DNA from: JBBCJT01 sp037190665
GTDB taxonomy: Bacteria; Pseudomonadota; Alphaproteobacteria; Acetobacterales; Acetobacteraceae
Reading direction: 5' to 3'
Length of the DNA: 58,723 nt
NCBI GenBank assembly: GCA_037190665.1
Contig: JBBCJT010000035.1
Location: 1-58,723, forward strand
Shown piece by piece: positions 8,805 to 17,817 of the stretch (within the stretch, counting starts at the first letter, position 1; each line of letters opens with the position of its first letter). The notes below the pieces were generated by a model. It was not told the DNA's origin and searched no databases. It was given only the letters and a program-made list of their open reading frames with translations. The translations under genes were made by a program, and so were the position numbers.

Positions 8805-9590
8805 TCAGGCAGGGGGGACGAGGCTGGCGCGCAGGTCGCGCAGCGTGGCCATCAGCAGGCCGACGGCCGAGAAGCAGACCATCGCGAAACCGTCCGCCGC
8901 GATGCGCGGCGCGGCGTTCAGCGGGCCGCCCGAGGTGGTGGTCGCGAGCGGCATGTCGCCCGCTTCGCGCACGTCGCGGCGGATGCCCGCGATGGCCGCC
9001 CTCACATCCGGGTGCGCCACGTCGCCGGGATGGCCGAGCGAGGTCGCGAGGTCGTTCGGGCCGACGAAGATCGCGTCGATCCCTTCCACGCGGGCGATCG
9101 CGCCGACATGCGGCAGCGCCTCCGCATCCTCCACCATCGCGATGACGGTCAGCCGTTCGCGTTCGCCCGCGATGAACGCACCGCGGTCGCCCGCGCCGTA
9201 GCGCGCGGCGCGCGACATGAAGTTCATCCCGCGCCGGCCGAGCGGCGGATAGCAGGCATGATCGACGACGCGGCACGCGGCCGCCTCGGACGCGACATGC
9301 GGCACCATGATCGCATCCGCCCCGGTCTCGACCGCCGCCATGATCGCGGCGGCGGATGCGTCCGGCACGCGGATGATGGAGGCGAGCCCGACCGCCTCGG
9401 CCGCGCGCACCATGTTCTCCAGCGTCTCGACGCCGGTGGGGCCGTGCTCGCAGTCGAGGATGGCGAAATCGAAGCCGGCGCATCCCACCATCTCGACCAC
9501 GGCCGGTGATGGAATGCCGACGAAGAAGCCATAGAGCGGCGCTGCCTCGCGCAGTCGCGTCTTCAGCGATGGCCCTTGTGCCACGCGCAT
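8805..9590 (-). CDS. HpcH/HpaI-family class II aldolase
   Basis: Metal-dependent pyruvate-type aldolase (2-keto-3-deoxy acid aldolase superfamily, also includes 4-hydroxy-2-oxoheptanedioate aldolase). Visible family motifs are DCEHGP at residues 46-51, VEDAEALPHVGAIA with the metal-ligand Glu, and FVGPNDLATSLG. The start at 9588-9590 gives 261 residues, standard for the family; an upstream in-frame start at 9674 would add a Cys-rich stretch without homology. The substrate cannot be told from sequence. Likely operon with the following Bug receptor. Confidence 0.88.
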   Translation of the reverse strand: MRVAQGPSLKTRLREAAPLYGFFVGIPSPAVVEMVGCAGFDFAILDCEHGPTGVETLENMVRAAEAVGLASIIRVPDASAAAIMAAVETGADAIMVPHVASEAAACRVVDHACYPPLGRRGMNFMSRAARYGAGDRGAFIAGERERLTVIAMVEDAEALPHVGAIARVEGIDAIFVGPNDLATSLGHPGDVAHPDVRAAIAGIRRDVREAGDMPLATTTSGGPLNAAPRIAADGFAMVCFSAVGLLMATLRDLRASLVPPA

Positions 9591-9733
9591 GTCCTTGAAC
9601 GGTCCCGGCGCGCAGCAAAGGCTACAGGCAACACAGCGGCAAGCCCCTGATCCGGATACGATTCCCGCCACCATGTTCCGGGCACGAACCGAGCAGGCGT
9701 GTTATGGGGCCGTGCGATATCGGGAGGCTGTGG

Positions 9734-11293
9734 ATGAATGTGATCCCGGATAGACGGCGCTTCGACGGCAAGGCACGCGGCGCGTTGCTTGCCACCGCGT
9801 TTCTCTGCGGCACCGCCCTCGCCCAGTCGGTGCCGCGCGCCGCGGTCGAAGCCGCGCTGCCGCGGATCGAGGCGATGGCGCGCGATATCGTCGCAAGCGG
9901 CGGCGTGCCGGGGCTGGCCATCGCCGTCGTGCATGACGACGCGCTCGTCTACCTGCAGGGCTTCGGCGTGCGGAAGGCCGGCAGCCCGGAAGCGGTCGAT
10001 GGCGATACGGTGTTCCAGCTCGCCTCCGTGTCGAAGCCGCTCTCGGCCACCGTGGTCGCGCGGCTGGTCGGGCAGCGCGTGCTCGGATGGGACTCTCGGA
10101 TCGCACAGCTCGACCCGTCCTTCGCGCTGCATGATCCGTACCCGACTGCCGAAGTCACGGTGCGCGACCTGTTCAACCACCGCAGCGGGCTGCCGGGCAG
10201 CGCCGGCAACGATCTGGAGAATGTGGGCTTCGGGCGCGCGGCGGTGATGCAGCGGCTGCGGCTGGTGCCAGCCGCCTACAGCTTCCGCGCGGGCTACGCG
10301 TACAGCAATGCCGGCATCACAGCGGGGGCGCTCGCGGCCGTCCGGCCCACGGGCAAGGATTGGGAGACGGTCGCCGACGAGTTCTTCGCGACGCTCGGCA
10401 TGGCATCGACCAGCTACCGGCACGCTGCGTTCCTGAGCCGCGGCAATGCGTCCGCCTTGCACATCCGCACCGACGGCCCATGGACCGCGAAGCTCACCTA
10501 CGACCCCGCGACGCAGGCGCCGGCCGGCGCGGCCAGTTCGTCCGCCCGCGACCTTGCGGTGTGGGTGCGGTTGATCCTGGGGCGCGGCGAGCTGGACGGC
10601 AGGCCGGTGATCGACCGCGCCGCGCTGGAGGCGACGCATGCGCCGTTGAACTATCGCGGCCGCAACCCGGTGACGGGTGCCACATCCTTCTACGGTCTGG
10701 GCTGGAACGTGGAGTTCGGTCCGCACGGTCTGGTCTGGGGCCATGCCGGCGCGTTCAGCATGGGCGCGCGCACGCTGATCAGCCTGCTGCCCGACCGCCG
10801 GCTCGGCATCGTGGTGCTGGCCAATGCCTTCCCGACCGGCGTGCCGGAAGGGCTGGCGGACAGCTTCTTCGACCTCGTGCTGCTGGGGCGGGTCGCCAAG
10901 GATTACGTCGCGCCGTGGAACGCGCTCTACGAGAGCCTGTTCGGGCCGGCGATCGCGGCGGCGAAGGCGACCTACGCATCACCGCCGCAGCCCGCGACAC
11001 CGGCGCTGCCGGCGAACGCCTATGTCGGGCGCTATGCCAATGCCTATGCCGGCGAGGCGACGGTTTCCGAGGACGGCGGCGCGCTGACGCTCGCCCTCGG
11101 GCCGGACGGCGCGAAGCGGTTCCGGTTGCGGCATTTCGACCGCGACCTGTTCCTCTACTTCCCCGCCGAGGAGATGCCGGACACGCCGGCGGCACTGCGC
11201 TTCACGGTAGGGCCGAACGGCAAGGCGACGGCGCTGACGGCGGAATCGCTGGACGACAACGGGCTCGGCACGCTGGGCCGGGTCACGCCGTAG
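9734..11293 (+). CDS. Secreted serine hydrolase, class C beta-lactamase/esterase family
   Basis: Penicillin-binding-protein-like serine hydrolase (519 residues). The ATG at 9734 is chosen over one at 9704 because GGGAGG at 9722-9727 is correctly spaced. A signal peptide ends near TALAQ. Catalytic motifs are S98-V-S-K101 (SxxK) and Y189-S-N191 (YxN), with a later WGHAG in place of KTG. After about residue 420 a separate beta-rich domain resembling DUF3471 follows. Such proteins are usually esterases or D-amino-acid peptidases rather than true antibiotic beta-lactamases. The next gene starts 14 nt downstream and is probably cotranscribed. Confidence 0.88.
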   Translation: MNVIPDRRRFDGKARGALLATAFLCGTALAQSVPRAAVEAALPRIEAMARDIVASGGVPGLAIAVVHDDALVYLQGFGVRKAGSPEAVDGDTVFQLASVSKPLSATVVARLVGQRVLGWDSRIAQLDPSFALHDPYPTAEVTVRDLFNHRSGLPGSAGNDLENVGFGRAAVMQRLRLVPAAYSFRAGYAYSNAGITAGALAAVRPTGKDWETVADEFFATLGMASTSYRHAAFLSRGNASALHIRTDGPWTAKLTYDPATQAPAGAASSSARDLAVWVRLILGRGELDGRPVIDRAALEATHAPLNYRGRNPVTGATSFYGLGWNVEFGPHGLVWGHAGAFSMGARTLISLLPDRRLGIVVLANAFPTGVPEGLADSFFDLVLLGRVAKDYVAPWNALYESLFGPAIAAAKATYASPPQPATPALPANAYVGRYANAYAGEATVSEDGGALTLALGPDGAKRFRLRHFDRDLFLYFPAEEMPDTPAALRFTVGPNGKATALTAESLDDNGLGTLGRVTP

Positions 11294-11307
11294 GAAGGGA
11301 GCATCCG

Positions 11308-11808
11308 GTGCTGATCATCCGGCTCAGCAAGACCGCGTTCGTGGCGGCGATGGCGTTCTTCGCCACGCTGGTGTCCTTCGGCAACATCACCGACTACGGC
11401 ACCAACCTCGCCTTCGTCCAGCACGTGCTGGCGATGGACACGATCTTCCCCACCGCGACGATCCGCTACCGCGCCATCACCGCGCCGGAGCTGCACACGG
11501 TCGCCTATGTGCTGATCATCGCGGTGGAGACGGTGACCGCGATCCTGTGCTGGATCGGCGCGTTCGCGATGGCGAGCCATCTCGGCGCGCCGGCGCGGGC
11601 ATTCAACCGCGCGAAGGGATGGGCGGTGGCGGGGCTGACGCTGGGCTTTCTTGTTTGGCAGGTGGGCTTCATGTCGATCGGCGGGGAATGGTTCGGCATG
11701 TGGATGTCGTCCACGTGGAACGGCATCGAGTCCGCGTTCCGGTTCTTCATCACCATCATCGCGGTGTTGATCTATGTGGCGATGCCGGATGGGGAGAGGG
11801 AGGGTTAG
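11308..11808 (+). CDS. DUF2165 small integral membrane protein
   Basis: 166-residue protein with four hydrophobic helices, matching the DUF2165 family of unknown function (FVAAMAFFATLVSFGNITDY, Trp-rich WFGMWMSSTWNG). GTG start at 11308 with GGAAGGGAG six bases upstream; the frame is open further upstream but only as a shadow of the hydrolase gene. Tight spacing to the serine hydrolase suggests a two-gene operon. Confidence 0.85.
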   Translation: MLIIRLSKTAFVAAMAFFATLVSFGNITDYGTNLAFVQHVLAMDTIFPTATIRYRAITAPELHTVAYVLIIAVETVTAILCWIGAFAMASHLGAPARAFNRAKGWAVAGLTLGFLVWQVGFMSIGGEWFGMWMSSTWNGIESAFRFFITIIAVLIYVAMPDGEREG

Positions 11809-12021
11809 GATGGAGAGGAACCGAGGGGCGACGAAGGCTTCAGATGCCTGCATTGGCAGCTTTGCGCCCAAATCAATCGTGGTGGCCAACTTCGTCGTGC
11901 CCTGATCTGAACCCGAGAAACTGGAGCAGTTGAACGTAGAGTTTTGGGTGCCGGGTTTCCCCTGTGCTGGGACGCCCGTCGCACGCGACCGCGCCGCGGA
12001 TGGGCCAATTCACGTCCCTGC
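11809..12021. other. Spacer between DUF2165 gene and the 840-residue gene
   Basis: No coding potential seen on either strand. Composition shifts here from very GC-rich to clearly lower GC and the low-GC character continues to about 15.6 kb, so this is a candidate left boundary of an acquired segment. Confidence 0.5.
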
Positions 12022-14544
12022 TTACTTGAACACCAGCTCTTCTCTCAAAGATGCCATCAAGGACCAGCATGGGATCGGCATCTTCTGAACCTGGTATGCC
12101 TGCCCATCGATCCTGGTCCAGGGCTCAACGATCTGCAGAGACTGGCCCGCTACGTCGATCGTGTAATGCGTCGTGTAGATCCGAGGATCATCGAACGCGG
12201 TCCATTGCCCGGTCCACGGGTTCGCGTGGGAACCGAAACCGCGATAGACCACGCTGGCCAGCATCGTGCCGTCCGCGCAGGGGCTCAGAGAGAGAAGTCC
12301 TTTCATGGTGGTCGGGTTGCCCAGTTCGGCCCAACCATCCCTGTCTTCTTGCCGCACGTGGTGTTCGTCAAAGTAGGGGTAGCGCCCCAGCATCGCGGCT
12401 GGAATGGAGTACTCCATCCATCTTGGCGACGTACGCTTCTTCAGAACGCACGCGATGATCGAGGCGTGCGTGGCGCAGGCGATGCCCCAATGGGAGAATA
12501 CCCAGACGTAATGCCTGTCTACCGCGATGCCGATGTAGTCCGACCAGGGAGATGGCACGCGATAGCCGTCGTTGAGCCGGTGGACATATATGTCGCGCGA
12601 GGCACGGAGCCCGGCATACAGGAGCGCTGAATAGGTCGCCTCCGCCGGGTCCAGCCAGGCAGATCGAGGTTCGATCGAGCCGCTGTCCGGATCGCCTTCC
12701 ACGGGTGAAGCCAGCGTCGGGTATAGCGCTCGAACGGTCTCGAGTTTCGAGCCGTCGACGCGAATGAATCCACCGGGACCAGGTTGGAAATCGCCCGCCT
12801 TGTTGAGAGACCACCGCTCGATCCCGTCCCTTCCTCCCGGTATCGCCCAGCAATCAATGGACCCGGCGCGTTGGGCCGCACAGATGTCAAAGAACATCGG
12901 TTGGTCGCGGATAAGGCGCGAGTCAACGATAGAGAGCGTGTCGGGCCGAACAAGAAGATGATCGAGCCATGAATGAGTGGAAGGGTAATCGCCACCATTG
13001 CTCTTGAGGAGCAAGCAATGGTAGCGCGGCTTAAGTTCAAACTCCGGCTGCGGGGACCCGCTGGACCCATGATTGGACTCGGGCGCGAAAACCGTCATTC
13101 GGTGATAGTAATTCGTATCGCTCTTGTTCGACCAGTTCATCGAAACAGCCCGACTGGTGAAGAACAGGCCGTTATTGGTCCCCAGGATGGCGAACCACCC
13201 CCAGGCCTGGGCTGCCGGAGTAACGGCGTCGAGGACTTCCAGCACGACCTCACTAAAGGACACGCATTCCGAGCGGAGGTCCATCGCCAGCCCCAGGAGA
13301 TCTGTCAGCAAGCTGCGGATCGCATCTTTCCTGTGCCTGGGCAGAGGGCAAGACCCATCCTTATCGTGGGTATATCTCACCAGCTTCTTGACCATTGGCA
13401 GATCGACCAGGCAATTGAACTTGATGTTGGTGTTAACTATGTCGTGGTAGGTCCGGCACCACACCCCAAGGACTTCAGGCCATTTGGGGTTGGATTGTTT
13501 TGACTCCATCTTGAGCCAGGCTGCGACTTCCCAAGTCTTGAACACCCCGTGGTCTGCTTTCGCCTTGGCGCGCCAGATTGAGAAGTTCAGCGCCTTCATC
13601 CGGGTTTCAAATTCGTCGGCGTCATCTTCGGTCAGAAGGGGCAGTTCCAGGATTGCGAGCCGCTGGTCCCCGTCCTGATGAATGTCCGCGATCGCGGTGC
13701 CGGCATGTTGGTCGCGGAGGTCGGAATTGTTTGCATTGATGCCGAAAAAGGCGTCGGCCTGGTGGTTGGCGATCAGCGTCGTGACGACGTACTCTCGTGG
13801 ATTGCTTTGGTTCCTGGCGACCTCGTCGACGAACAGGATCGTGCATTCTGGATAGCGCGCATGCGCGGCGGCGTCCGCTCTTGACCCTCGGTCGACAACG
13901 ATCCTCTTCCCGCTCAAGCCTCTCCAGTCATCGAACTCGGCTTTCTCGGGTGTCCGGATCAGCAGCGACAGTTGCGAATAGTTGGCCAGATTGCCAGCGT
14001 TGGCCGTCAACTCCCTGTCGAGCACTTCATTGGACAGGCTGACAGCACCCAGGCCCTGCAACTGCTCCTCTGCGTCGAGTTCCTTGAGCATCGACTGAAT
14101 CTGATCCTTCAAGGACGCTTGCTTCGGCGCGAAGAAGGACAGGATCTGCCCGATTACGGAGAAGAATGACCCGACCAGCGCTCCTTCAGGGCCCGTAGCC
14201 CCCGCCAGGGCGCCGATGATGGGCGCGGCCGCTGCACAGATATCCATGATCGCCGCGGACCCGGTGACGGTATCGCCTTTGTCGAAGGCCGAAATCGCTG
14301 CTTGCAGCCCCTTCACAATAAGGGGCAACCCCTTTGCAATGCTGTCACCAAGATCCTTGGCGTACTTCTTCTCCGCGGCCGTGCTTTTGTCGTCCTTCTC
14401 CTTTCGGCGAGCAGCGTCATACTGGGTTTTCAGGAGATTGATCTTGTTCTTCCACTCCAGCGCCGCTTCGGGCTCCATGCCGTCGAGCTGCATGCGAGCG
14501 AGCATTTGCAGCTGGGCATGAACAGCGTCATCGATTGCGCTCAC
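12022..14544 (-). CDS. Unrecognised 840-residue protein, possible membrane-active N-terminus
   Basis: Function not recognised. The N-terminal about 165 residues are helical: a charged coiled-coil-like part (about 28-66), then a hydrophobic stretch (about 97-140) with LVGSFFSVIGQILSFFAPKQ, followed by an amphipathic segment. There is no signal peptide. The middle (about 170-460) is a mixed alpha/beta region with no motif I can name. The C-terminal about 370 residues are Trp-, Gly- and Pro-rich and beta-like. A hydrophobic helical front followed by a beta-rich domain recalls pore-forming or toxin-like proteins, but this is inference. Codon third positions are much less G/C-biased than in neighbours, suggesting horizontal acquisition. 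Divergent from the NAD(P)-binding gene. Confidence 0.8.
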   Translation of the reverse strand: MSAIDDAVHAQLQMLARMQLDGMEPEAALEWKNKINLLKTQYDAARRKEKDDKSTAAEKKYAKDLGDSIAKGLPLIVKGLQAAISAFDKGDTVTGSAAIMDICAAAAPIIGALAGATGPEGALVGSFFSVIGQILSFFAPKQASLKDQIQSMLKELDAEEQLQGLGAVSLSNEVLDRELTANAGNLANYSQLSLLIRTPEKAEFDDWRGLSGKRIVVDRGSRADAAAHARYPECTILFVDEVARNQSNPREYVVTTLIANHQADAFFGINANNSDLRDQHAGTAIADIHQDGDQRLAILELPLLTEDDADEFETRMKALNFSIWRAKAKADHGVFKTWEVAAWLKMESKQSNPKWPEVLGVWCRTYHDIVNTNIKFNCLVDLPMVKKLVRYTHDKDGSCPLPRHRKDAIRSLLTDLLGLAMDLRSECVSFSEVVLEVLDAVTPAAQAWGWFAILGTNNGLFFTSRAVSMNWSNKSDTNYYHRMTVFAPESNHGSSGSPQPEFELKPRYHCLLLKSNGGDYPSTHSWLDHLLVRPDTLSIVDSRLIRDQPMFFDICAAQRAGSIDCWAIPGGRDGIERWSLNKAGDFQPGPGGFIRVDGSKLETVRALYPTLASPVEGDPDSGSIEPRSAWLDPAEATYSALLYAGLRASRDIYVHRLNDGYRVPSPWSDYIGIAVDRHYVWVFSHWGIACATHASIIACVLKKRTSPRWMEYSIPAAMLGRYPYFDEHHVRQEDRDGWAELGNPTTMKGLLSLSPCADGTMLASVVYRGFGSHANPWTGQWTAFDDPRIYTTHYTIDVAGQSLQIVEPWTRIDGQAYQVQKMPIPCWSLMASLREELVFK

Positions 14545-14697
14545 GACTCGATGTTTCCCCTGCGAGAAATTCGGCCCACTAAAGTCGTGCGAGATTTCGT
14601 TCGCAATCGAAATTTATTTCGGCCCGATCGATGACCGTCCAGATCGTCGTAGAATGGTCATCTGTGACCACAAGGAGCATCCGGTTTCGGAGGCGAG

Positions 14698-15327
14698 ATG
14701 CGATTGTTTGTTCTGGGTGCGTCAGGTGGTGTGGGGTCCCGCTTGCTGGAGCAGGCCGTCACGCGCGGACACCAGATCACTGCGCAGACCCGCAGCGCAG
14801 CCAAACTGATCGAAACCCGGGGAGTCCGCGTCGTAATCGGCACCCCAATCTGCAAAGCATTCCTGCGACGGCATATTGCCGGGCACGACGCCGTGGTGAT
14901 GTGTCTCGGGATCGACAGATCAGGCAAGACAACCCTGTTTTCCGAGACCACCAAGGTGGTCGTGGAAGTGATGAAAGCGGTCGGCGTTCGACGCCTCGTG
15001 GCGGTTACCGGGGTTGGGGCCGGCGACAGCAAAGGCCACGGCGGATGGCTCTACAACCGCATCATCTTTCCGCTTATCACGCGCACTCGCTATGCCGACA
15101 AGGATCGCCAGGAGACAATCATCGAACAATGCGATCTGGATTGGACCATCGTCCGGCCCGCGCCCTTTGCCGCCAGTGCAGGGGCTGGTCCCTTGCAGGT
15201 CCACACGGAAATCCCGGAGGGTCTGCAGCTTAGATCCATCACCCGCACCGAGGTTGCAGACTTTATCCTCGACAGCCTGGAAGACGCGAGCTTCATACGC
15301 CAGAAGCCGTTCATCGGCCATTCCTGA
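14698..15327 (+). CDS. NAD(P)-binding oxidoreductase, atypical SDR/NmrA-like
   Basis: 209 residues with an N-terminal Rossmann motif GASGGVGSRL (GxxGxxG) and the later WTIVRPAPF motif typical of atypical short-chain dehydrogenases that bind NAD(P)H (NmrA/HSCARG type). The ATG at 14698 follows GGAGGCGAG. No catalytic YxxxK is obvious. It lies in the lower-GC insert, divergent from the 840-residue gene; a functional link is unproven. Confidence 0.82.
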   Translation: MRLFVLGASGGVGSRLLEQAVTRGHQITAQTRSAAKLIETRGVRVVIGTPICKAFLRRHIAGHDAVVMCLGIDRSGKTTLFSETTKVVVEVMKAVGVRRLVAVTGVGAGDSKGHGGWLYNRIIFPLITRTRYADKDRQETIIEQCDLDWTIVRPAPFAASAGAGPLQVHTEIPEGLQLRSITRTEVADFILDSLEDASFIRQKPFIGHS

Positions 15328-15617
15328 CGTCAACATGGCGCATCAGAAGACGATCTGTATCAGCGACCGGGACGACCGACCTCCAACCTCTGCTCAGGAC
15401 GCAATCCAGTCGTTTCGCGTGCCGTCCCCAGGTGCTGCAATGGGTCGGGAGCGACCCGGATTCGACCGAATGCCGCATGTCTGCTTCTCCGCGCCCAGCG
15501 TCGAACGCCGACGCGCGGCTTTCGGCCAAGTGACGCCACAAGAGGGGAACGATGGCGGCTCGGTCCAATGTCCGCTTGTAAGGGCCAAGCAACGCACGCG
15601 AGGTACGCTTCGCAGCC
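15328..15617. other. Non-coding spacer at the right end of the lower-GC segment
   Basis: 290 nt between the NAD(P)-binding gene and the ruvB stop. I see no convincing gene; the open frames on both strands lack family features and ribosome binding sites. High-GC composition returns at about 15.6 kb, so the right boundary of the insert probably lies here. Confidence 0.45.
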
Positions 15618-16652
15618 CTACTCCTCCGCCAGCAACTCCCCCTGCCCCGCCTGCCGTGGCGGCACACGCAAGCCCAGATGCCGCCAGCCCGGATCGCCCA
15701 GCACGCGCCCCCGGCTGGTGCGCAGGATCAGCCCTTCCTGGATCAGGTAGGGCTCAACCACCTCCTCCAGCGTGTCGCGCGCCTCGGCCAGCGCGGCGGC
15801 CAGCGTCTCCACGCCCACCGGCCCACCGCCATGATGATCGGCCAGCCGCCGCAGGTAACGCCGGTCCATCGCATCGAGGCCCAGCGTGTCCACCTCCAGC
15901 CGCGCCAGCGCCGCATCCGCGATCGCCCGATCCACCTCCGCACGCCGCTCCACCGCCGCGAAGTCGCGCACGCGGCGCAGCAGCCTTCCTGCGATGCGGG
16001 GCGTGCCGCGCGAGCGGCGTGCGATCTCCGCCGCGCCATCCGCCGTCAGCGCAAAGCCGAGCTTCTCCGACCCGCGCTTGACGATGCGTTCCAGCTCCTC
16101 CGGCGTGTAGAAGATCAGCCGCAGCGGGATGCCGAACCGGTCGCGCAGCGGCGTGGCGAGCAGCCCGGCGCGCGTCGTCGCCCCCACCAGCGTGAAGGGC
16201 GGCAGGTCGATGCGCACGGACCGCGCTGCCGGCCCCTCGCCGATGATGAGGTCGAGCTGGAAATCCTCCATCGCCGGATACAGCACCTCCTCGATCGCGG
16301 GCTGCAGGCGGTGGATCTCGTCGATGAACAGCACGTCGCGCGGCTGCAGGTTGGTCAGGATCGCGGCGAGGTCGCCGGCGCGCTGGATCACGGGCCCGGA
16401 CGTCGCGCGGAACCCCACGCCCAGCTCGCGCGCGACGATCTGGGCCAGCGTCGTCTTGCCGAGGCCCGGCGGACCATGCAGCAGCACATGGTCCATCGCC
16501 TCGCCGCGGGCGCGCGCGGCCTCGATGAACACGCGCAGGTTCTCGCGGCTGGCCCGCTGGCCGACGAACTCGGACAGAAGCTGCGGGCGGAGGGAGGCTT
16601 CGGCGGCGTCCTCCTCGGTGCGGCTGGCATCCACGGCGCGCTGCTCGCTCAT
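15618..16652 (-). CDS. ruvB: Holliday junction branch migration ATPase RuvB
   Basis: Hexameric AAA+ motor that drives Holliday-junction branch migration with RuvA. Walker A GPPGLGKT at residues 60-67, DEIH at 111-114, sensor GATTRAG and arginine-finger region LRDRFGIPLRL are all present; a winged-helix domain forms the C-terminus. 344 residues, normal. It follows ruvA by 58 nt, a gap that contains a degenerate REP-like palindrome. Confidence 0.98.
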   Translation of the reverse strand: MSEQRAVDASRTEEDAAEASLRPQLLSEFVGQRASRENLRVFIEAARARGEAMDHVLLHGPPGLGKTTLAQIVARELGVGFRATSGPVIQRAGDLAAILTNLQPRDVLFIDEIHRLQPAIEEVLYPAMEDFQLDLIIGEGPAARSVRIDLPPFTLVGATTRAGLLATPLRDRFGIPLRLIFYTPEELERIVKRGSEKLGFALTADGAAEIARRSRGTPRIAGRLLRRVRDFAAVERRAEVDRAIADAALARLEVDTLGLDAMDRRYLRRLADHHGGGPVGVETLAAALAEARDTLEEVVEPYLIQEGLILRTSRGRVLGDPGWRHLGLRVPPRQAGQGELLAEE

Positions 16653-16654
16653 GC

Positions 16655-16697
16655 CACCACCCTCACCCCGCCCCTCTCCCGCAGGCGGAACAGGGAG
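16655..16697. repeat. Degenerate REP-like element between ruvA and ruvB
   Basis: Carries the CCCTCACCCC flank and left arm CCCTCTCCCGC of the window-wide palindrome family, but the right arm (GGCGGAACAGGGAG) is decayed. Confidence 0.6.
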
Positions 16698-16710
16698 TTC
16701 GGCCGCGCCC

Positions 16711-17313
16711 TCATCGCGCCAGCTCCTTCAGGCTGTCGCGGATCAGCGTATCGAGTGCCGCCTCCTCGCCCAGCCGATCCGCCACGCGGTTCACCGCGGC
16801 CTCCGCCTCCGGCCGGCGGTAGCCAAGGTTGACCAGCGCGGAGATCGCATCGCCCGCCGGCGTGCTCGCGGGCGCGAGGCTCGGCAGGCCGACCCCGCCG
16901 CCGGTCGGCATGCCGCCCGCCTTCTCCCGCAACTCGGAGGCGATGCGCCCGGCGAGCTTGCGGCCCACGCCCGGCGCACGCGACAGCGCGCCGACATCGG
17001 CCGCGCCGAGCGCGGAGACCAGATCGCGCGGCGACAGGGTGGACAGCACCGACAGCGCCACCTTCGCCCCCACGCCCTGCACCGTGGTCAGCAGGCGGAA
17101 CCAGTCGCGTTCGGCCGAGTCCGCGAAGCCGTAGAGGATGATCGCGTCCTCGCGCACCTGCGTCTCCACCAGCACGGTGGCGACCGCCGGCGGAGCGGGG
17201 AAGCTGGCGAGGCTGCGGGTGGAGGCATGGACGAGGTAGCCGACGCCGTTCACGTCCACGATGCAGCGATCCGCCTCGATGCCGCCGACGCGGCCGGTGA
17301 GCTGTGCGATCAC
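16711..17313 (-). CDS. ruvA: Holliday junction DNA helicase subunit RuvA
   Basis: Tetrameric junction-binding subunit of RuvABC. Starts at GTG (17311-17313) overlapping the ruvC stop (GTGA). The N-terminal OB fold (LTGRVGGIEADRCIVDVNGVGY), the helix-hairpin-helix region (VQGVGAKVAL, APGVGRKLAGRIASEL) and the C-terminal domain III that contacts RuvB (LVNLGYRRPEAEAAV) are present. 200 residues. Confidence 0.97.
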   Translation of the reverse strand: MIAQLTGRVGGIEADRCIVDVNGVGYLVHASTRSLASFPAPPAVATVLVETQVREDAIILYGFADSAERDWFRLLTTVQGVGAKVALSVLSTLSPRDLVSALGAADVGALSRAPGVGRKLAGRIASELREKAGGMPTGGGVGLPSLAPASTPAGDAISALVNLGYRRPEAEAAVNRVADRLGEEAALDTLIRDSLKELAR

Positions 17314-17813
17314 GCCCGCGCCGCCTCGGTCCAGGCGCGGCGCGTGGCGCGGTGGTGCGCATGGCAGATGGCGACCGCGAGGGCATCCGCCGCGTCCGCG
17401 CGCCGCAGGGTCGCCCCGGGCAGCAGGCGGCGCACCATGTCCGCGACCTGCTCCTTGGCGGCGGCCCCCGTGCCGACCACGGACCGCTTCACCTCCATCG
17501 CCCCGTACTCCACCACCAGCAGCCCGGAGAGCGCGGGGGCCAGCAGCGCCACGCCGCGTGCGTAGCCGAGCTTGAGCGTGGAGCCGGCGTTCTTGTTCAC
17601 GTAGGTCTCCTCGACCGCCACCTCGTGCGGCGCGTGCAGCGCGAGCACGGCCATCAGCGCGTCGTGCAGCGCCTTCAGTCGCTCCGGCACGCTCGCCTCC
17701 CCGTCCGTGGCGATCACCCCGTCGGCGATGTGGCGCAGCCGGTTGCCGTCGCTCTCGATCACGCCCCAGCCGGTGAAGCGCAGGCCCGGATCGACGCCGA
17801 GGAGGCGGACCAT
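17310..17813 (-). CDS. ruvC: Holliday junction resolvase RuvC
   Basis: Endonuclease that cleaves Holliday junctions. RNase-H-like acidic residues are visible: Asp7 in LLGVDPGLRFTGWG, Glu in VEETYVNKN, and the DAADALAVAICH motif. 167 residues. It overlaps ruvA by 4 nt and starts 4 nt after the yebC stop, so yebC-ruvC-ruvA-ruvB form one transcription unit. Confidence 0.97.
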   Translation of the reverse strand: MVRLLGVDPGLRFTGWGVIESDGNRLRHIADGVIATDGEASVPERLKALHDALMAVLALHAPHEVAVEETYVNKNAGSTLKLGYARGVALLAPALSGLLVVEYGAMEVKRSVVGTGAAAKEQVADMVRRLLPGATLRRADAADALAVAICHAHHRATRRAWTEAARA

Positions 17814-17817
17814 CGTC

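Noticed and set aside
9704..9733. Upstream start for the serine hydrolase
   Set aside because: The GGGAGG ribosome binding site and the signal peptide both point to the ATG at 9734.
11298..14685. The 12-mer GGAGCATCCGGT at both 11298 and 14674 as possible target-site duplication
   Set aside because: Both are ribosome binding site contexts in front of genes, and no other element ends flank them; likely chance.
15311..15667. Minus-strand ORF in the spacer downstream of ruvB
   Set aside because: No domain, no ribosome binding site and overlap with the ruvB 3' end; composition-driven open frame.
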